Source: Rickettsia australis str. Phillips
GTDB taxonomy: Bacteria > Pseudomonadota > Alphaproteobacteria > Rickettsiales > Rickettsiaceae
Reading direction: 5' to 3'
Assembly: GCF_000273745.1 (NCBI RefSeq)
Contig: NZ_AKVZ01000021.1
Coordinates: 1-57,972 of the forward strand
DNA: 57,972 bases
Below, piece by piece: positions 1-8,370 of this stretch. The notes under the pieces are model-generated. The model was not told the origin of the DNA. It saw nothing but the letters and a program-made list of their open reading frames with translations, and did no database searches. The position numbers and the translations under genes are program-made. Within the stretch, counting starts at the first letter, position 1. The number at the start of each line of letters is the position of its first letter.

Positions 1-464
1 AGCTCTAAATGCTGCTTCTGATCCTCACCTACAGGCACTATATCAGCTTTATATATCAATATATCCGCTGCCATAAGTACCGGATAAGCAAATAACCCAA
101 GGCAAGCTTTTTCTTGATCGCTTCCTGCTTTATCTTTAAATTGCGTCATTCTCTTTAACCATCCAAGCGGTGTAACACAATTTAGTAGCCAAGCAAGCTC
201 TGCATGCTCTTTCACCATACTTTGGGCAAAAATTGTTACTTTATCCGGGTTAAGCCCTGCTGCTAAATAAACAGCAAGAACCCCAATAATTGAATTATTA
301 AGTTCTGATGACTTAATATCAACCGTGATAGCATGCAAATCTGCTAAGAAGAAAAAACAATTATATTCTTCCTGCATTTTAACCCAGTGTCTAATTGAAC
401 CTAAATAGTTACCGAGATGTAAAGAACCGGTAGCTTGCACACCGGAAAGAACAGTTTTTTTCAT
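1..464 (-). CDS. trpS: Tryptophanyl-tRNA synthetase, N-terminal part (runs off window)
   Basis: The leftward reading frame starts at an ATG at 462-464 and stays open to the window edge, giving about 154 residues. It begins [20 protein letters not shown], which holds the class I synthetase HIGH-type signature (HLGN, residues 16-19) in the usual TrpS position. The following residues fit the Rossmann fold that activates tryptophan with ATP and loads it on tRNA-Trp. The KMSKS loop lies outside the window. It is divergent from plsC, with 76 bp between the two starts, so that gap should hold both promoters. Confidence 0.93.
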   Translation of the reverse strand, partial: MKKTVLSGVQATGSLHLGNYLGSIRHWVKMQEEYNCFFFLADLHAITVDIKSSELNNSIIGVLAVYLAAGLNPDKVTIFAQSMVKEHAELAWLLNCVTPLGWLKRMTQFKDKAGSDQEKACLGLFAYPVLMAADILIYKADIVPVGEDQKQHLE

Positions 465-540
465 TATAATACCTTATTTATTTTACTCGCTATAAATTTA
501 TGTTATAAGTACCATTTGAATTAATAATTATTTAATAATT

Positions 541-1266
541 ATGCTGTGGCGTTTAAGAATTTTATCATTTTACGGATTATTATCGTTATTTACATTTATT
601 TTTTTTCTTGTATGTTACATACCCATAACATTTTTCAATGTCAACTATCAAATAAGATATAGAATTGCCATTATCTTTTCTTATGCTTTTGTGTGGCTTG
701 CAAAAATTTGTTGCGGTTTAAAATATGAAGTAGAGGGACTTGAGAAATTACCGAAAACAATCTCAATAGTCGTGTCTAATCACCAATCCTTTTGGGATCA
801 AATGTTTATGCAACTGATTATTCCTAAACATTCTTGGGTATTAAAGCGTGAATTATTTAATATACCCTTGCTTGGTTGGGGACTGCGGATGGTTAAACCT
901 ATTGCAGTTGACCGTGGTACTAATAGCTCGGTTGCTCAGATTTTAAGAGAAGGCCAGGAAAAAATAAAAGAAGGATTATGGTTGATAATATTTCCGGAAT
1001 CAACCAAAGTCCCACCTGATAGAACGGTGAAATTTAAGCCGAGTGCCGTAAAACTTGCTTCAATTACTAAAGTGCCAATTGTAATGATGGCTCACAATGC
1101 CGGTTTATTTTGGCCTAGAGGTTTTTGGTTTAAGCAACCTGGAACTATAAAGGTAAAGATTATAGGTGTAATAGAAAAAGAAGAGGTAGAGCAAACAGAC
1201 GTACGTATTCTAAATGATAAGGTTGAGCGAATAATTAATAGCGAAAAGCAAAAATTATTAAATTAA
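541..1266 (+). CDS. plsC: 1-acyl-sn-glycerol-3-phosphate acyltransferase
   Basis: This 241-residue protein has the acyltransferase HX4D motif (NHQSFWDQ; His81, Asp86) and the second block FPESTK at 151-156, where most relatives have FPEGTR. A hydrophobic N-terminus (about residues 8-35) anchors it to the inner membrane. The family transfers an acyl chain to lysophosphatidic acid to make phosphatidic acid for phospholipid synthesis. Its length is normal for PlsC. It stands alone, divergent from trpS and upstream of the host-attachment-family gene. Confidence 0.9.
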   Translation: MLWRLRILSFYGLLSLFTFIFFLVCYIPITFFNVNYQIRYRIAIIFSYAFVWLAKICCGLKYEVEGLEKLPKTISIVVSNHQSFWDQMFMQLIIPKHSWVLKRELFNIPLLGWGLRMVKPIAVDRGTNSSVAQILREGQEKIKEGLWLIIFPESTKVPPDRTVKFKPSAVKLASITKVPIVMMAHNAGLFWPRGFWFKQPGTIKVKIIGVIEKEEVEQTDVRILNDKVERIINSEKQKLLN

Positions 1267-1318
1267 TTTGGTTTATATAATAATTAGTATTATCATAACA
1301 TGACCAATATATTACTAT

Positions 1319-1323
1319 GGAGG
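1319..1323 (+). promoter_or_regulatory. Strong Shine-Dalgarno that decides the next start
   Basis: GGAGG lies 5 nt before the ATG at 1329. A longer frame could begin at an ATG at 1317, but that codon overlaps this ribosome-binding site, so the start at 1329 (protein beginning MVSTES) is preferred. Confidence 0.75.
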
Positions 1324-1328
1324 TATTT

Positions 1329-1769
1329 ATGGTAAGTACAGAATCGTTAAAATTAATTGCAGTTATCGATAGTAAGCAAATGATGCTTTACGACGCGTTT
1401 GGGATTAAAATTACTACTAATAAACCTTTAAAATTATCTTTGGATTTAGAGGAGCATCACCACCATAGAGAAAAAAGACAACGCCTTTACCAAAATAAAT
1501 CTACACCGGCTTCGTTATTTGAGCCGCATACTTCGTTAAAAGATATAGAACATAAAGAAGCAGCAAGGAGCGTTATTAAACATCTAGAGAAAGTAACGGC
1601 TGCTAATCAAGCTAAATATAAGGAATTGATTATTGTAGCAGAACCGCAGATGCTTGGATGTGTTAGACAAGAACTTAAAAACGGTCTAAAAAAGATGGTT
1701 ACTAAAGAAATCGCTAAGGATTTAGTACAACATAGTGCAGATGCAGTCGAACGAGCAGTATTTTCTTAG
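1329..1769 (+). CDS. Host-attachment family protein (PF10116-like)
   Basis: This small soluble protein of about 146 residues resembles the family named 'protein required for attachment to host cells'. Visible hallmarks are an N-terminal beta strand (LIAVIDSKQMMLYD), a basic middle with a four-histidine run (HHHH) before REKRQR, and a C-terminal part (ELIIVAEPQMLGCVRQEL, then a VQHSADAVE-type end) typical of the family. No signal peptide is seen, so the family name should not be read as proof of a surface adhesin; the fold may act in the cytoplasm. The ATG at 1329 is chosen because of the GGAGG just before it. Confidence 0.72.
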   Translation: MVSTESLKLIAVIDSKQMMLYDAFGIKITTNKPLKLSLDLEEHHHHREKRQRLYQNKSTPASLFEPHTSLKDIEHKEAARSVIKHLEKVTAANQAKYKELIIVAEPQMLGCVRQELKNGLKKMVTKEIAKDLVQHSADAVERAVFS

Positions 1770-1779
1770 GTCATAATAA

Positions 1780-1807
1780 ATAGCAAATTACTTTTGTAAT
1801 TTGCTAT
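1780..1807. terminator. Hairpin between convergent genes
   Basis: A perfect 11-bp stem (ATAGCAAATTA against TAATTTGCTAT) with a 6-nt loop lies between the rightward host-attachment gene and the leftward toxin relic. Neither side has a long U tract, so it is a weak bidirectional terminator candidate. Confidence 0.4.
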
Positions 1808-2075
1808 GGACTTAAAAAAATCTGCATATGTTCCTGTGCGATATAAAATAATTGTATCTTTTTTATTTCATATATTAATAGCCAATCAGGTTCAATATGA
1901 CATTCCCATTTTGGGTAATGGTTGCCTATGAGTTTATGAGGTCTATATTTTTGTGGTAAAGCAATATTGTTTACAAGCATATTCACTATTGCTTGTATTT
2001 TTTTATATTTTTGCCTCTTTTAACCAATTGTTTTAAATCGCGATTAAAAATTACAGTAGAGTGAATCTGTCTCAT
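1804..2075 (-). pseudogene. YafQ/RelE-family toxin, frameshifted
   Basis: The frame starts with ATG at 2073-2075 (MRQIHSTVIFNRDLKQL) and stops after about 25 codons. The next frame continues the family sequence (AIVNMLVNNIALPQKYRPH, HKLIGNHYPKWECH, DWLLIYEI). A third frame then carries the YafQ-like end KKDTIILYRTGTYADFF. At least two 1-nt frameshifts therefore break the ribosome-dependent mRNA endonuclease. The usual His in the terminal motif (GTHSD in YafQ) reads as Tyr here. It lies 13 bp downstream of an intact DinJ-like antitoxin in the normal antitoxin-toxin order. Confidence 0.8.
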
Positions 2076-2088
2076 TTAGCGATGTCAT

Positions 2089-2340
2089 CTAAAAATTTTT
2101 CAAATTGTTTAAATTATAGCTTTCAAATTCACCGTTTTCTGCTTGCTTAAATGATTCTAATGTTTCTTTATTAGGAATCTTAATATGTGGTTTGAAAGGC
2201 AAACCGCCGCTATTTATACATTGATTTAGGAAGATCCTCATGGCTTCCGACATAGTCATCCCCATTTGCTTAAATATTTCTTCTGCTTCTATCTTTATAT
2301 CTGCTGACACACGTATTCTAATATCTACTGTATTCTCCAT
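2089..2340 (-). CDS. RelB/DinJ-family antitoxin
   Basis: This 83-residue protein starts with a ribbon-helix-helix segment (VDIRIRVSADIKIEAEEIF, then a GMTMSEAMRIFLNQ helix) and ends with a short acidic tail that would wrap the toxin. These are the marks of the DinJ/RelB family, which binds its own promoter and neutralises a YafQ/RelE toxin. The reading frame is intact although the cognate toxin next to it is broken, so it may now be an orphan DNA-binding protein or simply lag behind in decay. Confidence 0.82.
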   Translation of the reverse strand: MENTVDIRIRVSADIKIEAEEIFKQMGMTMSEAMRIFLNQCINSGGLPFKPHIKIPNKETLESFKQAENGEFESYNLNNLKNF

Positions 2341-2487
2341 TCAGTTATTATTATCCGCTATTTTAGTATATATGGCGGCATGCGTCAATATAATCGATTA
2401 TTTAGTGATAGTGTTTTAAAATATAAGAATAGTTGCACTAATAAGAAAAAGTGGTAAAATATCATATCGAACAAATTAAATATAATT

Positions 2488-3207
2488 ATGCCACAAATTT
2501 ATTTTAACGGTCCGGAAGGACGAATTGAAGGAAGATATGCAAAAGCTACCGCACCTAATGCCCCTATTGCATTAATTCTTCATCCTCATCCTTTATATGA
2601 GGGTAATATGAATAATAAAGTAGTTTATAATGCTTATAAAATTTTAGCAGATAACGGTTATACCGTCTTACGTATTAATTTTAGAGGAGTAGGGGGATCG
2701 CAAGGTAAATTTGATAATGGAGTCGGTGAAGTTGTTGATGCTGGTGCAGCTCTCGACTGGTTACAGCAGAATAACCCAAATGCTCATTCCAACCTGATAT
2801 TAGGCTTTTCTTTCGGAGCGTGGATAGCTATGCAGCTTGTAATGAGACGTCCGGAAATAAATCATTTTATTGCTATCTCACCACCGGTTAATACAATTCA
2901 TAAATATGATTTCTCATTCCTTTCACCTTGTCCTATTCCAGGGTTTATATTACAGGGAGATAATGATAGTATAGTATCGGCAGATGATGTAAAAGACCTA
3001 GCAAATAGATTATCTAAGCAACAATCCCATATTAAAGTTGATTATAAAATTATCAATGGGGCGGACCATTTCTTTCGTTATAAAACTGAAGAATTTTCTA
3101 AAGCAATAAATGATTATTTAATAACGATCCAATCTAATTATCATCACCATAATAACAATGTAAATGAAGCAATTAGTAAGAGCCAAAAGAAACTATTTTT
3201 ATATTAG
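2488..3207 (+). CDS. Alpha/beta hydrolase
   Basis: This 239-residue cytosolic alpha/beta hydrolase fold protein resembles COG2945. It has the nucleophile elbow GFSFG (Ser108), an early HPHP motif at 33-36 near the oxyanion region, candidate acids Asp158/Asp160 in LQGDND, and His194 in NGADHFF to complete the triad. The substrate cannot be read from sequence. The C-terminus has a His/Asn-rich tail (NYHHHNNNVNE). It stands alone, followed by palindromic repeats. Confidence 0.82.
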   Translation: MPQIYFNGPEGRIEGRYAKATAPNAPIALILHPHPLYEGNMNNKVVYNAYKILADNGYTVLRINFRGVGGSQGKFDNGVGEVVDAGAALDWLQQNNPNAHSNLILGFSFGAWIAMQLVMRRPEINHFIAISPPVNTIHKYDFSFLSPCPIPGFILQGDNDSIVSADDVKDLANRLSKQQSHIKVDYKIINGADHFFRYKTEEFSKAINDYLITIQSNYHHHNNNVNEAISKSQKKLFLY

Positions 3208-3288
3208 GTTTTATCTTATCCGTCATTGCGAGTAGGCGTTGCCCGGCGTGAATCAATTTCACCTTTGTCATCCCGTGGGGCTCATTTT

Positions 3289-3409
3289 ATGTCATTCCCA
3301 CGGAAAGTGGGCATCCAATAAAACCTATAAAAACTTGTTTTTTTAGGTTTGTTTTGCCAATATTGAGACTATTTTTTCTAGACTCCTGTGCTTGCGCAGG
3401 AATGACATG
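3289..3409. repeat. Rickettsia palindromic element-like repeat
   Basis: An inverted repeat opens with ATGTCATTCCC and closes with AGGAATGACAT, and each arm has its own small hairpin (ACGGAAAGTGGG; CTGTGCTTGCGCAG). Fragments of the same and related elements (GTCATTGCGAG, GTCATCCCGTGG) lie just before it at 3224-3280. It fills the gap between convergent genes. Confidence 0.8.
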
Positions 3410-3421
3410 ATACAACAACAC

Positions 3422-4426
3422 CTATAATTCTAAATAAGCTTCTATTGCCAAAATTAATATTTCATCTTTTTTAGCATCTAACTCCCTAGTTAATTCTTCG
3501 TAAATTTGCCTATCTGATATAGAAGTAAAGTTTTTAAATAGCTGCACTAATTTTAAAGAGGGGATAATACGAAAAGCATCTTTTAATATTTTGGTCTTTT
3601 TATTAACATTAAGCTTATCATTTAAATTAAAGTAAAATTCTAGTAATTCATCGTTATAAAAATTTAAATCTATAGCCATTTCCAAATAATCTATAGCGTT
3701 AGCCGTATTATTACTTTCTACTTCTTGCTTTGCTGCTAATAAATAATACTCAGCAATTTCCGGCATAGAATCATGTTTATGAAATTTTGCGAGCTTGTTT
3801 GTTATAAAAATAAATTTCGTCCATAGAGAAAGTCTAGCATAACAACGCATTAAAGTAATTAAATTGTCACTATCAAGTGCATTTAAATTATAAGCCTTTG
3901 TTGCGTAATTTTCTGCTTTCTCATACAAAGATTTATCATAATAAAGTTTTGCTAGGTTTTTGCTACCGTAAAAAACAAATTCTTTAGATGTAATAAGTTT
4001 TTGCAAATAGGAAATTTTTCTATCTATATCCTCTTCAGTTACGGCTAAGATTAAATTATGGGATTCTTGCAAACCCTTTAAATCTTCAGAAGATAAATTT
4101 TTGCGAGCAATTGAAGCAGATTTAGCTTTATTATTCATAATATATTCGGCAAAAGCTAAAATTAAAGCATATCTCTCATGATTAATTTTTCGTTTATTAA
4201 AAATATTATGTATTGTAGACGGTAAATCGATAATTAATATTAAAAACCTAATTATAATAAAACAAGAAATTATTAATAAAAGCCATAAAATAAGACTAAA
4301 GAACAAGGTAATCTCAATATTATAATCATATACACTAATAAAAACTTTGGAATCAAAGCTCTCTATTAAAGTAAACCCGAAATAAAGCAGTAAAAAAGTA
4401 GCACATATTAATAATAACCTAAACAT
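3422..4426 (-). CDS. HemY-like membrane TPR protein
   Basis: This 334-residue protein has two N-terminal membrane segments (about residues 2-18 and 40-66) followed by helical TPR-like repeats, the layout of the HemY N-terminal domain family (PF07219). These proteins sit at the end of hemD operons in alphaproteobacteria. Despite the old name they are not proven porphyrin enzymes; a scaffold or quality-control role in the inner membrane is more likely. Its start overlaps the end of the preceding gene by 8 bp, so the two are translationally coupled. Confidence 0.75.
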   Translation of the reverse strand: MFRLLLICATFLLLYFGFTLIESFDSKVFISVYDYNIEITLFFSLILWLLLIISCFIIIRFLILIIDLPSTIHNIFNKRKINHERYALILAFAEYIMNNKAKSASIARKNLSSEDLKGLQESHNLILAVTEEDIDRKISYLQKLITSKEFVFYGSKNLAKLYYDKSLYEKAENYATKAYNLNALDSDNLITLMRCYARLSLWTKFIFITNKLAKFHKHDSMPEIAEYYLLAAKQEVESNNTANAIDYLEMAIDLNFYNDELLEFYFNLNDKLNVNKKTKILKDAFRIIPSLKLVQLFKNFTSISDRQIYEELTRELDAKKDEILILAIEAYLEL

Positions 4427-5111
4427 CTTTATTTACAAACTCCTGCATAAATTTTTCTGCATAAAGAAAATCGATTAGATAGTTTAATTTCTCTACAATT
4501 AGAGTTTTATCTTGTTCTTTTATCATCATAGCAGAAGGTTTTTTCTCAATTTTGATAAATTTCTCCAGCCACTTATGGTTGGTAGGAAAAATTACTTCCG
4601 TACTACTTGATTTAGAAAAAAGATACTTATTATTATATGCTTCTAGGTTATTTAAAATATTTCTTATATCTTGAGGCAGCAGGCGAGATTTTACTATTCT
4701 TAACTCCTTACTATAGTCTTTATCCTGCATGAAATTATATACTAACAGATTTACATTTAATAAGTAATTAATATAATCCACTGAATATGGTTTAATAGGA
4801 GCTTCTACATTATGATCCCGTAGCTTGACCGAGGAACCCGGTTCCGGTGCTTCAGGAAACTTTAAAGAACTTACGTAATTTAAAAGCGACTTAGTAGATA
4901 ATAGATGGGCTACTTCCTTTTCTTCCAAGGTAGTATTTTCTTTATTTTCTACTGCTTGATCAGGAATTTGGCTTAAATCTTTATTTTCACTTTTAAACAA
5001 TTTTAAAATATCGGCTCTATTATGATAAAAAGTAAAAGAAGATAATACAAATATTACTATTGCTATAAAAAAGATGTTTTTGCTTTTAAATAAACTATCG
5101 AATTTTTGCAT
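4419..5111 (-). CDS. Mitofilin/HemX-like membrane-anchored protein
   Basis: This 230-residue protein has a single N-terminal membrane segment (FFIAIVIFVLSSFTFY, about 14-29), then a charged periplasmic region. Homology is weak. The placement between hemD and a HemY-like gene is the standard alphaproteobacterial position for a mitofilin (Mic60)-related protein, and this is the main support for the call. It overlaps hemD by 17 bp and the next gene by 8 bp. It is shorter than most relatives, as expected in a reduced genome. Confidence 0.55.
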   Translation of the reverse strand: MQKFDSLFKSKNIFFIAIVIFVLSSFTFYHNRADILKLFKSENKDLSQIPDQAVENKENTTLEEKEVAHLLSTKSLLNYVSSLKFPEAPEPGSSVKLRDHNVEAPIKPYSVDYINYLLNVNLLVYNFMQDKDYSKELRIVKSRLLPQDIRNILNNLEAYNNKYLFSKSSSTEVIFPTNHKWLEKFIKIEKKPSAMMIKEQDKTLIVEKLNYLIDFLYAEKFMQEFVNKDV

Positions 5112-5769
5112 TTTCAGATAATAACTTGATTATATAATTAGGGTTATGGTCATCACAATAAACCACATTTTTTATAAAAGGTCTAACTATATTTGCGACT
5201 TTCAAACTTATGGCTACAACTAAGCTATCTTGTAAGTATTCTAGTAAATTATTTTGAAGTAATAATCTTATAAAAGTCTTAGCACTATTCTGAGAATAAA
5301 GTAATATAAAATCAATATTTTTTTCTAACTCTTTTATAATAGATATGGGCAACTCATTCAAATATTCTACATTATAAATGATATGTCTAGCGATTTTATT
5401 AGGTAAATCTTTAGTAATTTCATTTGAAGATAAGTATATAGTCTGCTCATATAAATCAGGAGGAAAATGCTTAATCAAATCTTCCACGTTTTTAGCAGTA
5501 TAAATTACTTTCTTGCCTAATAATCGTTTTGACTTACTACCTACTACCCAAATATCTTGTTTTAAGTTGTAACCGACTAAGATATTTGCTGAGTATTTAC
5601 TAGTAATTATTATATTTGAGTAATTATCTAAAATATAAATATTAAAATCTAGAGCTTCATATTTAATTAAAGGACAATGAATATAACATAAATCTAAATT
5701 AGATTTACTTATTTCTTTTATAGTTTCATTATTTTCTTCAATATTTCTAGTTAATAAAACCGATTTCAT
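5095..5769 (-). CDS. hemD: Uroporphyrinogen-III synthase
   Basis: The protein begins MKSVLLTRNIEENNE, the typical N-terminus of HemD, which closes hydroxymethylbilane to uroporphyrinogen III in heme synthesis. A longer frame from 5799 exists, but the ATG at 5767-5769 is chosen because the family starts with this strand. Sequence conservation in HemD is always low; the two-lobed alpha/beta pattern and a late block (FILLYSQNSAKTFIRLL) fit. It overlaps the LysE-type gene by 23 bp. hemB, another gene of this pathway, is in the same window at 27.8 kb. Confidence 0.8.
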   Translation of the reverse strand: MKSVLLTRNIEENNETIKEISKSNLDLCYIHCPLIKYEALDFNIYILDNYSNIIITSKYSANILVGYNLKQDIWVVGSKSKRLLGKKVIYTAKNVEDLIKHFPPDLYEQTIYLSSNEITKDLPNKIARHIIYNVEYLNELPISIIKELEKNIDFILLYSQNSAKTFIRLLLQNNLLEYLQDSLVVAISLKVANIVRPFIKNVVYCDDHNPNYIIKLLSENAKIR

Positions 5770-6385
5770 ACAAAATTTGTACTCCAATATAAAAAGCAAC
5801 TGCCCAAATAATAATAGCAGCGATCTTATTAATTATAGTTAAAATCGTACTACTTTTATTTAGCTTTCTGATATTATAACCTGCAACTGCTAAAGAAAAA
5901 AACCATATCCAAGATATAAATATACAAGTTAAGGTAAACATAATTTTTGCAATACCGTTATACCTTAAAGCACTAGTACCTATTACTATAATCGTATCCA
6001 TAATTGCATGCGGATTTAATATTGACACCGATATAGCACATAAAATTTGTTTTTTAGCTGAAAAAGCCCCGGAATTCATTGTAAGGTCAATAGGCGGCTG
6101 ATTCCAAGTATTATATCCCATATAAATTAAGAAAATAAATCCAACAATAAATATAGATAATTTTAACCAAGAAATTTCAAGAATTAACAAAGATATCCCA
6201 AAAACTGCAATACATATAAGAATAGTATCACATATTGAGGCTGCAATGATGCTAGGTAAAGCCTTACTATACTTTGGCTGTTTTGCTCCTTGATTAAATA
6301 TAAAAATATTCTGTACTCCAAGCGGCACTATTAAACCAAGAGCTAAAACAATACCATGTAAAAAAGCACTTAATATATCATTCAT
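5747..6385 (-). CDS. LysE/RhtB-type amino acid exporter
   Basis: This 212-residue membrane protein has six hydrophobic segments. The N-terminal LysE-family block is clear (LALGLIVPLGVQNIFIFNQG), as is the later ISVSILNPHAIMDTI with the conserved Asn-Pro. The family exports basic or other amino acids by proton exchange. The start codon shares one base with the stop of the upstream transporter gene (TAATG), so translation is coupled. The substrate is not determinable; ArgO-like export is possible. Confidence 0.78.
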   Translation of the reverse strand: MNDILSAFLHGIVLALGLIVPLGVQNIFIFNQGAKQPKYSKALPSIIAASICDTILICIAVFGISLLILEISWLKLSIFIVGFIFLIYMGYNTWNQPPIDLTMNSGAFSAKKQILCAISVSILNPHAIMDTIIVIGTSALRYNGIAKIMFTLTCIFISWIWFFSLAVAGYNIRKLNKSSTILTIINKIAAIIIWAVAFYIGVQILYEIGFIN

Positions 6386-7686
6386 TATTGTAATTTAGTT
6401 TTTATCTTTAATAATATTAATAAAGACGGGATAGTAATAATTGTAGTAAATAAAAAGAAATTTTGCCAACCGAAATTTACTATCATATAGCCTGAAATTA
6501 TAGGAAAAATTGAGCGTGAAATTCCCATCATCGATGAAAGACAAGAATATTGAGTAGCTCGAAATTTACCTTGGCATAGCGAAGAAATAAAAGCTATATA
6601 AGCAGTCATCGTCATACCACCGGTAATACTTTCTATTCCTATCGTGATAAATAATAATAAAGAATTTTTACCGTTTATTTCAAGAAAAATAAATAAAATA
6701 TGTCCTAAAGCATGAATAATCCCAAATAAAAATATACTATTTAATATATTTTTATGTTTCATAATAAAGCCGCCGAGTAGTCCGCCGATTATAGCTCCTA
6801 CAACACCCCAAAACTTTCCAACACTTGCTATTTCAAAAGCATCATACTCAAGATGAAGCAAAAACGGATTAATCATAACATTGATTAAATTATCCGGTAA
6901 TCGATATAATACTAGGAAAATTAATATAAGAATAATGAAGTATGCGAGGCTGATGTCATTCCCGCGGAAGCGGGAATCCAGAAAGATCTTTAAGAAATTA
7001 GAATAATAACGTTTTATAAAAAATTCATGCTTATTTTGGTTGTTTTCTGGATTCCCGCTTCCACAGGAATGACATATTTTTTCTTCAACGAGACCAAAAG
7101 AATTAGTATATCTAGCAGCTACAATCAATAAAATTAAATAAATACATACTAAGCCGGCAAAGATTTTATATATTTCATTAAATGTAAAATAAATAGATAA
7201 ATAAATAGCTCCGGAACCGGCTAAAAGCATACCGACCCGATAACCGAATATATATATTCCTGAAGTAAACCCCAGCGATTCTTTAGGTACTATTTCTGTT
7301 CTTAAAGCACTTAATATAGTATCTTGGGCAGCACTAAAAAAAGAAATAATTAAAGCCGTAAAGGTAAATAATACTAGATTAGTACGAGGATCTAGAAAGC
7401 TGAAAATATATATAAGAAATATTAACGCAGTACTAGTTAAGCAAATCCAAGATAATCTATGACCAAATTTTTTGTTTAAATATTTAATTTGCACTGCATC
7501 AAAAATCGGTGCTAACAAGAAATTAATAGAGTAGGGAAGCGTTATGAATGATAATATACCAATTGTTTGCAGTGCTATATCTTCTTTAGCAAGCCAATAA
7601 TTTAAAGTATTACCGGTAATCATTAGATTAAAACCGCTAATAAGTCCAAACAACCAAATAATACATAAACGAGAGTTATTTAACAT
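6385..7686 (-). CDS. AmpG-like MFS transporter with an in-frame RPE insertion
   Basis: This 433-residue major facilitator protein has about 12 membrane segments. The first half shows AmpG-type blocks (an FDAVQIKYLNKKFGHRLSW loop; SFFSAAQDTILSALRTE). AmpG carries muropeptides or anhydro-sugars into the cytosol for cell-wall recycling. Rickettsiae have several AmpG paralogues of uncertain substrate, so the exact cargo is open. A 123-bp palindromic element lies in frame (residues about 204-245; CGSGNPENN and LDSRFRGND) in the central loop between the two six-helix halves, where it can be tolerated. Confidence 0.78.
   Translation of the reverse strand: MLNNSRLCIIWLFGLISGFNLMITGNTLNYWLAKEDIALQTIGILSFITLPYSINFLLAPIFDAVQIKYLNKKFGHRLSWICLTSTALIFLIYIFSFLDPRTNLVLFTFTALIISFFSAAQDTILSALRTEIVPKESLGFTSGIYIFGYRVGMLLAGSGAIYLSIYFTFNEIYKIFAGLVCIYLILLIVAARYTNSFGLVEEKICHSCGSGNPENNQNKHEFFIKRYYSNFLKIFLDSRFRGNDISLAYFIILILIFLVLYRLPDNLINVMINPFLLHLEYDAFEIASVGKFWGVVGAIIGGLLGGFIMKHKNILNSIFLFGIIHALGHILFIFLEINGKNSLLLFITIGIESITGGMTMTAYIAFISSLCQGKFRATQYSCLSSMMGISRSIFPIISGYMIVNFGWQNFFLFTTIITIPSLLILLKIKTKLQ
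6953..7075. repeat. RPE inside the AmpG-like gene
   Basis: The element runs from ATGTCATTCCCGCGGAAGCG to CCACAGGAATGACAT with inverted arms. It is exactly 41 codons long with no stop in the gene's frame, and codes for the extra loop in the transporter. Confidence 0.88.
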
Positions 7687-7759
7687 GAATTTTATATATG
7701 CCTGTAGCTATACAACAATGTGATTATTCTGTTTATTTGCAGCATGTAATGTAATTATG

Positions 7760-8170
7760 TTATTTTAATTTCTCAATTTCTGCTTTTTTTAAACCTGTAA
7801 AGTTTATAATCTTATTTATAGGCTCTTTTATAGATAGCATCTTTTTAGCTATAATAATTTTCTCTTTATTTTTCTACCTTCTTCAATACTTTCGTGTTTC
7901 CAGCTATGAGCTAAGCTATTCATAAATTTTCCTCCTACTTCAGGGTTTAAATGTGATTTAGGCATTTTTTCTATTTCTATTTTATCATTTTCCTTAATCT
8001 TATTCAAGGTGTAGGACAAAATTAGCTCTATATAATTATACCAATATTAACTTTAATAAATTCAGGTAAAAGATCAGCTACTTCTTGCCATCTCTTTAAT
8101 AAATCTCGTTCGTGAATATGTTTTAAAAAAACTGCAAGATTCCAGACCAAGCTTTTGCTTTTAATTTTTC
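7760..8170 (-). pseudogene. Relic of Rpn/PD-(D/E)XK nuclease-family transposase
   Basis: Reading leftward in shifting frames gives family pieces: DEKLKAKAWSGIL, then HERDLLKRWQEVADLLPEF, YIELILSYTLNKIKENDK, GGKFMNSLAHSWKHESIEEG, and an end with IIIAKKMLSIKEPINKI and FTGLKKAEIEKLK. These match the C-terminal half of Rpn-type (PF12784) recombination-promoting nucleases, common and often dead in Rickettsia. The N-terminal catalytic part is absent and several frameshifts are present, so no product is expected. Confidence 0.7.
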
Positions 8171-8203
8171 ATCAAATCACCGTCATTGCGAGGAGTTACC
8201 GAT

Positions 8204-8302
8204 AAGCATGAACTATGGAAGACAAATCAGGACAAGTTAGATAAAATGACAAAATACTACTGGCGATATAGAGAAATAACACCTTGGAGTAGTATAAATT
8301 AA
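8204..8302 (+). other. Short unidentified coding relic
   Basis: A short open stretch (KHELWKTNQDKLDKMTKYYW, then RYREITPWSSIN and a stop) has protein-like composition rich in Trp and Tyr, next to a broken RPE arm at about 8182-8193 (GTCATTGCGAGG). It may be a transposase remnant; I cannot assign it. Confidence 0.2.
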
Positions 8303-8370
8303 TTATTTTAATTGACTTTAGCACTTAAGAGATTTAAAAGTTAACTTTAATATGTAAGGTTACAATAAAA

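Noticed and set aside
8204..8302. Short frame before tlc considered as a transposase gene
   Set aside because: It is only about 33 codons with no family signature; kept only as a low-confidence relic.
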